Source: Chryseobacterium hagamense
GTDB lineage: Bacteria; Bacteroidota; Bacteroidia; Flavobacteriales; Weeksellaceae
Length of the DNA stretch: 64,000 nt
Assembly: GCF_007991455.1 (NCBI RefSeq)
Contig: NZ_BJYJ01000001.1
Span: 248,001-312,000, forward strand
Direction: 5' to 3'
The position numbers and the translations under genes are program-made. The notes below the pieces were generated by a model that saw only the letters and a program-made list of their open reading frames with translations, was not told where the DNA came from and made no database searches. This document shows positions 52,652 to 61,554 of this stretch, piece after piece. Each line of letters opens with the position of its first letter. Position 1 is the first letter of the stretch.

Positions 52652-54196
52652 TCATTTCCTTCTCTTGTACTTTACTTTCTCTTTAATAATCTCAATGACA
52701 TCCACATTCCTAATTCTGGATTTTACCCACCCGTGGATATCAATATATAACAGCGATCTCCTGTAATATTCATTGTCGGCAAATTTTTCCAGCCTGGCAT
52801 CGAACTTTCTGAAAGAGTCCGTTTGCTGATCAGGCGTTAAAGCATTCAGGCTTTTGAAAAAGGTGATGCTTTCAGAATGAAATTCATCGGGTTTCTTCAT
52901 TTTTCTTACAAAAGCGGATGTAGATTTAATAAACTCGTCATAATCTTCATCATTTCCTGATTCATATTTAGCCATTAAAATCAGTATTCTCGTGTGAAAC
53001 AGCAAATCTTCCTGAACATTTGCTTTAGATCCGATGATTTTTGAAGAGTACCTTATTGAATCCTTAAACTTTTTACTGCCGAAAAACATCGCTGCCATTT
53101 TCAGGTATAAGATCATAAAGTGGTGCTCATCAATTTTGTCCTTAAGTTTTTCCATCTTCAGCTCAATCTCAGGAATCAGCTTCGATCCCGAAAAGAATTC
53201 GCCTTTTACAAAGTAAATATTCATCAAAGTGTTGTAGTGCGTCAGGAAAATTAGCGACTGCAGGTTTTCATTCTGAACAAAGCCTGAGGAATGCACCCTT
53301 TCATTAAATTCCCGGAAACTGCTCTCCAGGATATCGATATTCCCATACAGGAAAAGGATTTTCAGAAGGTAAGTGTTGCCTTTGATGTACCAGACGGGAT
53401 GGCTGAGAATCATTTCGGGATTTTTGTGAAACAGATCTACCCATTGGAAAGCATATTTCAGGGTATATTTATAATCCTGGAACAACTGGTTTTTCCAGAC
53501 ATGTGCTTTAAAATACCAAAGCTTCTCCGTAAAATTCAGTCTGTCAAAATTAATTTTCCGGATCTGAGCATTGAAGAGATTCATGATTTCCTGGCGGTCT
53601 TCATCGTTTTTCACATAGCCATGGGTAAGCATTTCGCTGTATAACTTCAGCGAAAGATTGGATAATTCGGTCGCATAGTGATTCTGTTTACTGATTTCCG
53701 TAGACTGCCGGATCAGTTCATCGGCTCGGCCGGCGATACTCCGGGTAATAAATTGGGATTCAATAACTTTTTCAAGGTCGATGATCTCCGAAGCAATGGT
53801 TTTCTCATCCAGCTGCAGAGCGGATTGTTTGGTTTTATCAAGAATTTTCAGAGCCTGTTTGTAAAGGCCTTTCTGGTAAAGAATATTGGCAAAATCCAAT
53901 TGTTCGCGGAGCTGGATGCGGGAATTCTGATGGCTGGGATTCAGGCGTAAACTCACCAGAATCTGTTTATACAGATGAGCTTTGAGATTGGACAACTGCT
54001 GCTTTGTGGAAATTTTCTTCTCGATAATACAGCTTTCATCGTATTCCTTCATCTTTTCGATTTCAGAAAACAGCAGGAGGAATTTCGCATCCGCATTAAT
54101 TCCAAGACGGTTTACATACAGCCGGAATTGTCTTTTTTCTGATGTTGTAAGGGATTTAACCAGAACAAATAAAAAATCTTTGTGCAATTCTGCCAT
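52652..54196 (-). CDS. TPR-like protein of unknown function
   Basis: A 514-residue soluble protein with no signal peptide. It is almost entirely alpha-helical and rich in charged and aromatic residues, with helix pairs such as ANILYQKGLYKQALKILDKT (about residue 105-125) and YSSKIIGSKANVQEDLLFHTRIL that resemble tetratricopeptide units, though degenerate. Similar long helical proteins are common in Bacteroidota and carry no function. It is divergent from leuA, sharing a 148-bp intergenic region. Confidence 0.75.
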   Translation of the reverse strand: MAELHKDFLFVLVKSLTTSEKRQFRLYVNRLGINADAKFLLLFSEIEKMKEYDESCIIEKKISTKQQLSNLKAHLYKQILVSLRLNPSHQNSRIQLREQLDFANILYQKGLYKQALKILDKTKQSALQLDEKTIASEIIDLEKVIESQFITRSIAGRADELIRQSTEISKQNHYATELSNLSLKLYSEMLTHGYVKNDEDRQEIMNLFNAQIRKINFDRLNFTEKLWYFKAHVWKNQLFQDYKYTLKYAFQWVDLFHKNPEMILSHPVWYIKGNTYLLKILFLYGNIDILESSFREFNERVHSSGFVQNENLQSLIFLTHYNTLMNIYFVKGEFFSGSKLIPEIELKMEKLKDKIDEHHFMILYLKMAAMFFGSKKFKDSIRYSSKIIGSKANVQEDLLFHTRILILMAKYESGNDEDYDEFIKSTSAFVRKMKKPDEFHSESITFFKSLNALTPDQQTDSFRKFDARLEKFADNEYYRRSLLYIDIHGWVKSRIRNVDVIEIIKEKVKYKRRK

Positions 54197-54309
54197 TGTA
54201 AATTTTTGGAATTTAAAATATTGATAAATAAATAATTAAGCTTAAAGTATATTATTCCGGCTATTGTAATTTTTTTTTAAAACGGCAAGGACTAAACGTT
54301 TCATCTTTT

Positions 54310-54317
54310 TAGATTTG
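54310..54317 (+). promoter_or_regulatory. -7 box upstream of leuA
   Basis: TAGATTTG, 28 bases before the leuA start; no -33 TTG is clear. The leader shows no Leu-rich peptide and no terminator, unlike the his operon. Confidence 0.45.
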
Positions 54318-54344
54318 ATTCAAAATTAAGTAAAAAACTTCAGT

Positions 54345-55508
54345 ATGAAATCCGAAAAAATTGAAATTTTTGATACCACACTGCGTGACGGAGAGCAGGT
54401 GCCGGGTTGCAAATTAAATACACCGCAGAAATTAAGCATTGCTGAGAAACTGGACGAACTGGGAGTGGATGTGATCGAAGCCGGTTTTCCGATTTCCAGT
54501 CCGGGCGATTTTCATTCGGTTTCAGAGATTTCAAAACTGGTGAAAAATGCAAAGGTCTGCGGATTGACCAGAGCCAACCCGAAAGACATCGACGCCGCTG
54601 CTGAAGCCCTGCGCTTTGCCAAAAGACCAAGAATCCATACCGGTATCGGAACTTCGGATTCCCATATCCGGTTTAAATTCAATTCCAACCGGGAAGATAT
54701 TATCGAAAGAGCGGCACAGGCTGTAAAATATGCCAGGACTTTTGTAGAAGATGTGGAGTTTTATGCCGAAGATGCCGGAAGAACCGATAACGATTACCTG
54801 GCCAGGGTCTGTGAGGCGGCGATTAAAGCCGGTGCTACGGTACTTAACATTCCCGACACCACGGGATATTGCCTGCCGGAAGAATACGGTGAAAAAATAA
54901 AATATTTAAAAGAAAATGTGAGTGGTATCCACAGGGCTATCCTTTCCTGCCACTGCCACAATGACCTGGGAATGGCAACCGCCAATTCTATTTCGGGGGT
55001 CATCAACGGAGCAAGGCAGATTGAATGTACAATCAACGGACTTGGTGAAAGAGCCGGTAATACCGCTTTGGAGGAAGTAGTGATGATCCTGAAACAGCAT
55101 CCGGGCTTACAGCTGTATACCGGTGTAAAATCCAGAATGCTGAATCCGGTGAGCCTGTTGGTATCCGAACTCATGGGAATGCCCGTACAGCCGAATAAGG
55201 CGATCGTGGGAGCCAATGCATTCGCCCACAGCTCGGGAATCCATCAGGACGGCGTTATTAAAAACAGGGAAACTTACGAAATAATTGATCCGGCAGAGGT
55301 GGGAGTGAATGCTTCAACGATTGTCCTGACGGCAAGAAGCGGACGCTCGGCACTGGCCTACCGGTTCAGGCATATCGGTTTTGAAGTGACCAAAAACGAG
55401 CTTGATTTTCTATACGAGGAATTCCTGCAGGTAGCTGACCGTAAGAAAGAAGTGGATAATGATGACCTCAGTGCAATCATCGAAAAAGTCACCCGGAAAA
55501 TAGGATAG
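54345..55508 (+). CDS. leuA: 2-Isopropylmalate synthase (short form)
   Basis: Condenses acetyl-CoA and 2-ketoisovalerate in leucine synthesis. At 387 residues it contains the catalytic TIM barrel: [13 protein letters not shown], metal-binding [22 protein letters not shown], and the subdomain after [11 protein letters not shown]. The usual C-terminal regulatory LeuA dimer domain (about 120 residues) that senses leucine is missing; the protein ends at KVTRKIG just after the barrel linker. The position first in leuA-leuC-leuD-leuB supports the call over homocitrate or citramalate synthase, though citramalate synthase is possible. Confidence 0.88.
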   Translation: MKSEKIEIFDTTLRDGEQVPGCKLNTPQKLSIAEKLDELGVDVIEAGFPISSPGDFHSVSEISKLVKNAKVCGLTRANPKDIDAAAEALRFAKRPRIHTGIGTSDSHIRFKFNSNREDIIERAAQAVKYARTFVEDVEFYAEDAGRTDNDYLARVCEAAIKAGATVLNIPDTTGYCLPEEYGEKIKYLKENVSGIHRAILSCHCHNDLGMATANSISGVINGARQIECTINGLGERAGNTALEEVVMILKQHPGLQLYTGVKSRMLNPVSLLVSELMGMPVQPNKAIVGANAFAHSSGIHQDGVIKNRETYEIIDPAEVGVNASTIVLTARSGRSALAYRFRHIGFEVTKNELDFLYEEFLQVADRKKEVDNDDLSAIIEKVTRKIG

Positions 55509-55537
55509 AAATATTGATTTTAGCAGGATCATTTAAA

Positions 55538-56917
55538 ATGAATAATAAAAAGACACTTTTTGACAAAGTCTGGGATGCCCACGTGGTTGAAACAATTCCC
55601 GACGGGCCTCAGATCATCTATATCGATAAACACCTGATCCATGAAGTAACCAGTCCGCAGGCCTTTGCCGAACTGGAATCCAGGAATCTGAAGGTTTTCA
55701 GGCCGCGGCAGATCCTTGCCACAGCCGATCACAATGTTCCGACCTGGGATCAGGACAAGCCCATCCGTGACGAATCTTCAAGAAACCAGGTGGAGCAGCT
55801 TACCGAAAACTGTAAAAAAAATAATATCGAATTCTATGGTTTAGGCCATCCGTATCAGGGAATTGTACACATCATTGCTCCCGAACTGGGCGTTACCCAG
55901 CCGGGAATGAGCATTGTCTGCGGCGACAGCCACACTTCGACCCATGGTGCTTTCGGTTCAATCGCTTTCGGGATCGGGACCAGCCAGGTAGCGCAGGTAT
56001 TTGCGAGCCAGTGCTTATTGCTGAACAAGCCTAAGTCCATGCGGATTACGGTAAACGGGGCACTGAATAAAAATGTACAGCCCAAAGATGTGATTCTTTA
56101 TATCATTTCAAAAATCGGAACCGATGGCGGCACCGGATATTTCTGTGAATATGCCGGAAGTGTTTTCGAAGAAATGTCGATGGAAGGAAGAATGACGGTC
56201 TGCAACATGAGTATTGAAATGGGAGCCCGCGGCGGAATGATTGCACCGGATGAAACCACTTTCCTGTATGTTAAAGGAAGAACTTTTGCTCCGGATGGAG
56301 AAGAATGGGAAGAAAAAGCGGCGTACTGGAAAACACTGAAAACAGATGCTGAAGCTGTTTTTGATGCAGAATTTTCCTTTGATGCCGCTGATATTCACCC
56401 GATGGTCACTTATGGCACAAACCCCGGAATGGGGATTTCCATCAGCCGGAATATTCCGGTTCCGCAAAACGATTCTGAGAAAAAGGCATTAAGATACATG
56501 GGGTTAAAAGCCGGACAGGCACTTTCGGATATTAAAGTCAATTATGTCTTTTTCGGAAGCTGTACCAATGCGAGAATTGAAGATTTCCGGACTGTGGCAC
56601 ATTATATCAGAGGAAAAAGAAAAGCCGGAAATGTTCACGCACTGATCGTTCCCGGCTCCCAACGGGTGGTTAAACAGATTTATGAAGAAGGCCTGGACGC
56701 AATTTTCACTGAAGCCGGATTTCAGATCAGGCAGCCGGGATGCTCAGCATGTCTAGCCATGAATGACGATAAAATTCCGGAAGGCGAATATTGCGTATCT
56801 ACATCCAACCGGAATTTTGAAGGAAGGCAAGGGCAGGGGGCGAGAACAATTCTGGCAAGCCCGCTGACGGCTGCAAAAGTAGCGCTCGAAGGAAAAATTT
56901 CAGCTTTCGAAAACTGA
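55538..56917 (+). CDS. leuC: 3-Isopropylmalate dehydratase, large subunit
   Basis: Iron-sulfur isomerase half with LeuD. From the ATG at 55538 ([17 protein letters not shown]) it has 459 residues. The three cluster cysteines appear in [14 protein letters not shown] and [36 protein letters not shown], in parts, is the aconitase-family signature. The longer frame begins at a TTG at 55514 that only adds a spacer. A 269-bp spacer separates it from leuD. Confidence 0.96.
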   Translation: MNNKKTLFDKVWDAHVVETIPDGPQIIYIDKHLIHEVTSPQAFAELESRNLKVFRPRQILATADHNVPTWDQDKPIRDESSRNQVEQLTENCKKNNIEFYGLGHPYQGIVHIIAPELGVTQPGMSIVCGDSHTSTHGAFGSIAFGIGTSQVAQVFASQCLLLNKPKSMRITVNGALNKNVQPKDVILYIISKIGTDGGTGYFCEYAGSVFEEMSMEGRMTVCNMSIEMGARGGMIAPDETTFLYVKGRTFAPDGEEWEEKAAYWKTLKTDAEAVFDAEFSFDAADIHPMVTYGTNPGMGISISRNIPVPQNDSEKKALRYMGLKAGQALSDIKVNYVFFGSCTNARIEDFRTVAHYIRGKRKAGNVHALIVPGSQRVVKQIYEEGLDAIFTEAGFQIRQPGCSACLAMNDDKIPEGEYCVSTSNRNFEGRQGQGARTILASPLTAAKVALEGKISAFEN

Positions 56918-57186
56918 TGAAGAAGATGAATAGTGAATTCTGCTTTGCAGGTGAATTTGATGGAAATTAACCGTTAACTTAAAAGTGAATAGTCATCATC
57001 AAAACCCTGCATTAAATAAACTTAACTTAAAAATTCCATTCCTCTGGAGGAGTGGCGAAAATTCCAGAAGAATTTTTGACGGGGTGGTTTAAAGGTGAAT
57101 TTTGCTCCGCATGTGAATTTTAAAACGTAATTAAATTGACCATTCACCCGTAGGAATCAACCATTGACTCCAAAAAACTAAACAAA
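56918..57186. repeat. leuC-leuD spacer with direct repeats and a hairpin module
   Basis: GTGAATTCTGCTTTGCAGGTG (56933-56953) and GTGAATTTTGCTCCGCATGTG (57094-57114) are direct repeats of one module; a reversed copy lies at 58950-58972. Between them CCTCTGGAGG (57040-57049) and AAAATTC-CAGAA-GAATTTT (57057-57075) form two hairpins, followed by GACGGGGTGG. Non-coding, yet inside an operon. Confidence 0.6.
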
Positions 57187-57786
57187 ATGCAAAAATTAAT
57201 AAAATTAAGAGCCCGCGCGATTCCGTTGCCGGTTGAAAATATAGATACGGACCAAATTATTCCGGCCCGCTTTTTAAAAAGCATTGACAAGAAAGGATTC
57301 GGTGAGAATCTTTTCAGAGACTGGCGGTATAACGTCCATACCGGAATGCCTAATGCGGATTTTGTTCTGAATAACCCGGAATACAGAGGTGAAATCCTGG
57401 TAGCCGGGAACAATTTCGGGTGCGGGAGCAGCAGGGAACATGCCGCATGGGCACTGACGGATTATGGGTTTAAAGTCGTGGTCTCAAGTTTCTTTGCCGA
57501 TATTTTCAAAGGGAATGCACTGAATAACGGTTTGCTTCCCGTAAAGGTTTCCGAAGCATTCCTTAAAGAAATCCTGAACGGCATTACCGAAAATCCTGAA
57601 AAAGAACTCGTGGTCGATGTGGAAAAGCAGACCATTGCTTTTGATGGCCAGTCGGAAAGTTTTGAAATGGACTCCTATAAAAAGATCTGCCTGATGAACG
57701 GCTACGATGATATCGATTTCTTAATCAGCAGAAAGCAGGCGATCAGGGAATTTGAACTTAAAACACAGAAAATATATGAAAACTAA
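57187..57786 (+). CDS. leuD: 3-Isopropylmalate dehydratase, small subunit
   Basis: The swivelling-domain partner of LeuC, 199 residues. The motif [14 protein letters not shown] (near residue 20) and [17 protein letters not shown] (about 66-84) are diagnostic. It overlaps the start of leuB by 11 bases, so the two are coupled. Confidence 0.96.
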   Translation: MQKLIKLRARAIPLPVENIDTDQIIPARFLKSIDKKGFGENLFRDWRYNVHTGMPNADFVLNNPEYRGEILVAGNNFGCGSSREHAAWALTDYGFKVVVSSFFADIFKGNALNNGLLPVKVSEAFLKEILNGITENPEKELVVDVEKQTIAFDGQSESFEMDSYKKICLMNGYDDIDFLISRKQAIREFELKTQKIYEN

Positions 57787-58897
57787 TTTTAATATTGCCG
57801 TACTTCCCGGAGACGGCATCGGCCCGGAAGTGGTGGACGAAAGCATTAAAATCTTAAATGCCATTGCAGAAGCCTTCCGTTATAAGTTTGATTTTACCTA
57901 CGGACTGATGGGTGCGGAGGCCATTTACAAAACGGGAAAGCCGCTGCCGGATGAAACCCTGGCCATCTGCCGGGCATCTGACGCCGTTCTGTTCGGCGCT
58001 ATCGGAGATCCTTCCTTTGACAATAATCCGGATGCGAAAGTACGTCCCGAACAGGGTTTGCTGAAGCTCCGTAAGGAACTGGGGCTTTTTGCCAACATCA
58101 GACCCCTTAAAATCTACAGCTCACTGATTGACAAAAGCCCTCTGAAAAAAGAGATTATCGACGGAACGGATATATTGATTTTCCGGGAACTGGTGAGCGG
58201 GATTTATTTCGGGGAAAAGTTTACGGATGAAGAAGCAGGTTATGCCTATGACAACTGCAGATACCATCGGGATGAGATTGTACCTGTTGTTCATATGGCC
58301 TTTCAGGAAGCGCAAAAACGAAGGAAAAAAGTTACACTTATCGATAAAGCCAACGTCCTGGACACTTCCAGATTATGGAGAAAGATCTGCAAAGAGATTG
58401 CCGCGGGATATCCGGAGGTGGAGCTGGACTTTATGTTTGTTGATAATGCGGCAATGCAGCTGATCCTGAATCCGAAGCAGTTTGATGTTATTGTAACGGA
58501 AAATATGTTCGGGGATATCATTTCTGATGAAGCCAGTGTCATCGGGGGGTCTATCGGCCTGCTGCCTTCCGCTTCCATTGGTGCGGACAATGCGCTATTT
58601 GAGCCGATTCACGGTTCTTATCCTCAGGCAAAAGGAAAAGGGATTGCCAACCCGATCGCGTCCGTTCTGAGCACGGCCATGATGCTGGATTACTTAAAGC
58701 TTGATCAGGCCGCCGAAAAATTAAGGCAGTCCGTTGAACATGCTGTTGACAACAGGTATGTTACGGCAGATCTGAATAACCAGCAACCCTATTCTACGGC
58801 TGAAGTGGGAAGCTTTATTGCAGATTATATTATGTATTCCGAGAAATCGTACTATAATTTTGAAAATGTAAAGCTTGGCAAATCAACGATCGTATAA
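57776..58897 (+). CDS. leuB: 3-Isopropylmalate dehydrogenase
   Basis: NAD-dependent oxidative decarboxylation to 2-oxoisocaproate. It has 373 residues ([20 protein letters not shown]). Residues for substrate and metal binding are in [21 protein letters not shown], and the aspartates of [32 protein letters not shown] contacts NAD. The frame is open 8 codons further up, but the consensus start is the ATG at 57776 inside leuD. Confidence 0.96.
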   Translation: MKTNFNIAVLPGDGIGPEVVDESIKILNAIAEAFRYKFDFTYGLMGAEAIYKTGKPLPDETLAICRASDAVLFGAIGDPSFDNNPDAKVRPEQGLLKLRKELGLFANIRPLKIYSSLIDKSPLKKEIIDGTDILIFRELVSGIYFGEKFTDEEAGYAYDNCRYHRDEIVPVVHMAFQEAQKRRKKVTLIDKANVLDTSRLWRKICKEIAAGYPEVELDFMFVDNAAMQLILNPKQFDVIVTENMFGDIISDEASVIGGSIGLLPSASIGADNALFEPIHGSYPQAKGKGIANPIASVLSTAMMLDYLKLDQAAEKLRQSVEHAVDNRYVTADLNNQQPYSTAEVGSFIADYIMYSEKSYYNFENVKLGKSTIV

Positions 58898-59172
58898 ATA
58901 CAAACAGCAGAATTCGCTTCGCCATCATTAGATCCATTCAATAGTCCATAAAATTCACTTGCGGAGCGAAGGGCTGTTTTAAATATAATATGAAAAATAC
59001 GTTAGAAGAAGGAAGATGGCCCAACGCAAATTGTATAAGGTAAAATTTACATTGTTTTAAAGCCACTAATCGATGGCTTTCTAGGCTAGATACGACCGGA
59101 TTTGCATTAAATGCGAGCTCCAAGGGTTCAAGAAAATTGTCGTTTGATTTTTATTTGTATATTTTTTTTCTG
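58898..59172. repeat. Intergenic repeat-like modules
   Basis: 58950-58972 is a reverse copy of the GTGAATTTTGCTCCGCA module of the leuC-leuD spacer. 59042-59080 (TTTACATTGTTTTAAAGCC...GATGGCTTT) resembles the TACATTGTTTTAAAGTCC block of repeat A at 15750-15780. The rest shows nothing. Confidence 0.45.
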
Positions 59173-59173
59173 A

Positions 59174-59209
59174 AAAAAGGTTCCGCCTCATCTGAGACAG
59201 AACCTTTTT
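59174..59209 (-). terminator. Terminator after the 59214-61067 genes
   Basis: AAAAAGGTTC (59174-59183) with GAACCTTTTT (59200-59209), a 10-bp perfect stem, then a T-rich tail on the minus strand. Confidence 0.8.
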
Positions 59210-59213
59210 AAAT

Positions 59214-59402
59214 TTACTCTTCCGTATTATCCGTTTTTCCGGATTCATTGTTTTCTGAAGACTTCTGAATATCTTCCTTGTCTACATCAGACGGATTCGT
59301 CTTTTCTGAAGAAGCGGGAATATTCTGAAAATCTTCATTTTGTTTTTTTGTTTCTGCTTTGTTTGCAGATTCTTTGCCTTTCGGGTCTTCTTGTTCGTTC
59401 AT
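59214..59402 (-). CDS. Small acidic low-complexity protein
   Basis: A 62-residue protein made almost only of Glu, Lys, Asn, Ser and Asp (MNEQEDPKGKESANKAETKK), expected to be unstructured. It ends directly before a strong terminator and follows the DUF4230 gene by 10 bases, so it belongs to the unit. No motif gives a function, and compositional bias lowers confidence, though frame length and position favour a real gene. Confidence 0.6.
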   Translation of the reverse strand: MNEQEDPKGKESANKAETKKQNEDFQNIPASSEKTNPSDVDKEDIQKSSENNESGKTDNTEE

Positions 59403-59412
59403 AGCATTAAAT

Positions 59413-60018
59413 TTATAGTCCTAAAACACCCAGCTTACCGGTCTGGTCTTCGATCTTATAATTCAAAGCTTTTGCCAAAACGAAAATATTGTTCAGGTTT
59501 TCCATTAATTGTTCACGACCCTCTGTCCTCAACCGGTTCTGATCGATCGACCGGATAGCCGTATCCTTGGCTTTTTGTGTCACATTTTTAATGTCTTTTT
59601 CTGAAATCCTGTTGAAAAAAGAATCATCCACCGACTGGATTTCCACACTTGGAGTAATCCTGATGTCAGCATCAGGCAGGGCGGTAATCATTAATTTTTT
59701 ATTGACTGAATCCACCTCGATCTTCATCTTATTTAAATCATAGGAAACCTGGGCATTGGTTTTGGTAAAGGTAATAATACTGTTGCTGGATACTTCTTTG
59801 CCAAAAAACTCGTAGCCCATTTTGGTTTTCTGTATGGAAGACGTATTCTGCTCCATGACCACCATCTTATTCATTTTGGCAATCTGGTTGGTCAGTATAT
59901 AATAATCTGATTTCTCTGTCTTTTTTGTCGGGTTTAAAAAAGATTTAAAACTGAAAAACAGAATAACCATAACGATGATTCCGGCCAGAAAAGCAACTGC
60001 AATTTTACTATTTTTCAA
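59413..60018 (-). CDS. DUF4230 domain protein, membrane-anchored
   Basis: A 201-residue protein with one N-terminal membrane helix (residues 6-26, IAVAFLAGIIVMVILFFSF) and a soluble domain outside. The segment YYILTNQIAKMNKMVVMEQN and the later RTEGREQLMENLNNIFVLAKALNY suit DUF4230, a family of unknown function common in Bacteroidota. It lies 8 bases after the thioredoxin-like gene, so a role in the same envelope process is plausible but unproven. Confidence 0.75.
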   Translation of the reverse strand: MKNSKIAVAFLAGIIVMVILFFSFKSFLNPTKKTEKSDYYILTNQIAKMNKMVVMEQNTSSIQKTKMGYEFFGKEVSSNSIITFTKTNAQVSYDLNKMKIEVDSVNKKLMITALPDADIRITPSVEIQSVDDSFFNRISEKDIKNVTQKAKDTAIRSIDQNRLRTEGREQLMENLNNIFVLAKALNYKIEDQTGKLGVLGL

Positions 60019-60026
60019 AACTTTAT

Positions 60027-60593
60027 TTATTTGCTGAAAATTTCTTTGATTACGGAACCGTCGTCTTTCTTCAGGATTTCTACCAGATCCCTTTCAATGT
60101 ATCCGGTAGTCGGCATTTCAATAATTCTTCCGATTTCCTTACCGTATTTCTGTACGATAATCGTAGGAACTTTATGAACGTTGTAGAGGCCTTCCTCGCC
60201 GTTCGGAGATTCCTTTTTACGGTTAACGGCGATGATCTTCAGTTTGCCTTCCGGATAATTTACTTCTTCCAGGATCCGCATCAGCCTCGGGAAATCACGG
60301 TGGGAATCTTCGCACCAGGTCCCGATGAAAACCACAAGATTATAAGAATTGATCTTGTCTTTTTTAAGTTCGCTGACGGCTTTCTGATCCAGAGCATATT
60401 CATCATGCTCTTTCACATACCAGTCTGAATAAGGCGCTTCGGTAAATTTGCTTTTCAGCTGCATTCCCAAAAGCATTTTGCCGTCGTTGGTTGTTTCCAC
60501 TTCACGGCCGACCACTACTTTTTGTGCAGTAAGTTGTTGGGAGGCAAGAAACAGAGCCGAAATGGCCATGATATTTGTAACGATTTTTTTCAT
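60027..60593 (-). CDS. Periplasmic thioredoxin-fold protein with incomplete CXXC
   Basis: A 188-residue exported protein. The signal peptide ends near TAQ (residue 24). The core has VFIGTWCEDSHRDF, the thioredoxin strand-helix, followed by the cis-proline region HKVPTIIV. In the active-site motif the second cysteine is Ser: W-C94-E-D-S97. Such monothiol forms act as reductants of mixed disulfides, sensors or non-redox carriers. It is last-but-one in the small unit with the MazG-like gene 6 bases upstream. Confidence 0.82.
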   Translation of the reverse strand: MKKIVTNIMAISALFLASQQLTAQKVVVGREVETTNDGKMLLGMQLKSKFTEAPYSDWYVKEHDEYALDQKAVSELKKDKINSYNLVVFIGTWCEDSHRDFPRLMRILEEVNYPEGKLKIIAVNRKKESPNGEEGLYNVHKVPTIIVQKYGKEIGRIIEMPTTGYIERDLVEILKKDDGSVIKEIFSK

Positions 60594-60599
60594 ACGGTT

Positions 60600-61067
60600 T
60601 TACTTCTCAATAATGGTTTTCAAATCGGCAGGAGAGTAGTATTTGTTTTTCAGAACTTTATGGTCGGCCCTGCGGTAGACATTGAATTTCTCACCCGATT
60701 TTTCATAAAAGGAATCCACTTCCTTTGCTTTATAAAATTCAACGGTTTCCTGTGCCTGTTCTTCATTGTCGCAGGCCTTGGACATATTGGACCGCTGAAC
60801 TTCGTTGAACAGTTCTACAAATTTGCTGCCAAGTCCGAACTCCAGAACGGCACCGCTCAGAACATACTGCAGATCGCATAAAGCATCGGCAATTTCAACG
60901 ATATTGTTATCGGCGATGGCCTGTTTCAACTCGTTCAGTTCCTCCTGCAGCAGTTCAACCCTGAGATTGCATCTTTCCGGTGAAGGAATCTGCGGCGTCT
61001 CTAAAATCGGTGCTTTAAAAGTGGTGTGGAATTCTGCTACCTGGTTCAGACTGTCAATTGTATCCAT
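60600..61067 (-). CDS. MazG-like nucleotide pyrophosphohydrolase
   Basis: A 155-residue all-alpha protein of the MazG/HisE superfamily. The metal site is seen as ELLQEELNELKQAI (helix 1, EExxE) and EIADALCDLQYV (helix 2, ExxD) around residues 38-70. The remaining helices contain KACDNEEQAQETVEFY. The likely activity is hydrolysis of (d)NTPs to (d)NMP and pyrophosphate as a housecleaning step. The histidine enzyme HisE is a separate gene in this window, so this is not a second copy of it. Confidence 0.82.
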   Translation of the reverse strand: MDTIDSLNQVAEFHTTFKAPILETPQIPSPERCNLRVELLQEELNELKQAIADNNIVEIADALCDLQYVLSGAVLEFGLGSKFVELFNEVQRSNMSKACDNEEQAQETVEFYKAKEVDSFYEKSGEKFNVYRRADHKVLKNKYYSPADLKTIIEK

Positions 61068-61501
61068 GAATATTTTTAAATTTACGCAAATATAAAAATT
61101 CAGTTTTACAAATCAGGAATCAGCAACAAGGTTTTTCCAAACCTCAAGTTTAATTGGGTTAAGACTTGTTAATATTCAGCTTTTATTTTTTTACCTTGGA
61201 AAAATTAATGTATTGGCTGTTCATCAGTATTTATTTAATTCATTGTATTGAAATGAAAAATTATAGCATCACCTGACACCAATAGCACCAATGATCTCAC
61301 AAATGATCACAATTGATGTAGTATCACTTAGTGAAATTATTAATGTTATCAATTAATATATCCGTGTGATTTGTTTTTAAGTTATATATATTAAGCATTA
61401 GTGCACTTTCGAAAAAATCATATCAAAAAGTTTCTGAATTATCATTTGAAGTTCATCTTTGCAGATTCCATTACGTTTCACTCATCGCTCATTATCATAA
61501 A
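61068..61501. other. Long spacer without recognisable gene
   Basis: AT-rich; short degenerate repeats of ATGATCNCA (61289-61310) are present but no frame, RNA gene or known repeat copy. Its role, if any, is not visible. Confidence 0.4.
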
Positions 61502-61529
61502 AAAAGGCCGCCCGTTTCCAGGCCGCCTT
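61495..61529 (-). terminator. Terminator of the metalloprotease gene
   Basis: AAAGGC (61502-61507) with GCCTTT (61524-61529), one mismatch then GCC/GGC, loop CGTTTCCA, and seven T on the minus strand. Confidence 0.75.
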
Positions 61530-61554
61530 TCACAAGATTAAATTGAGATAGAAA

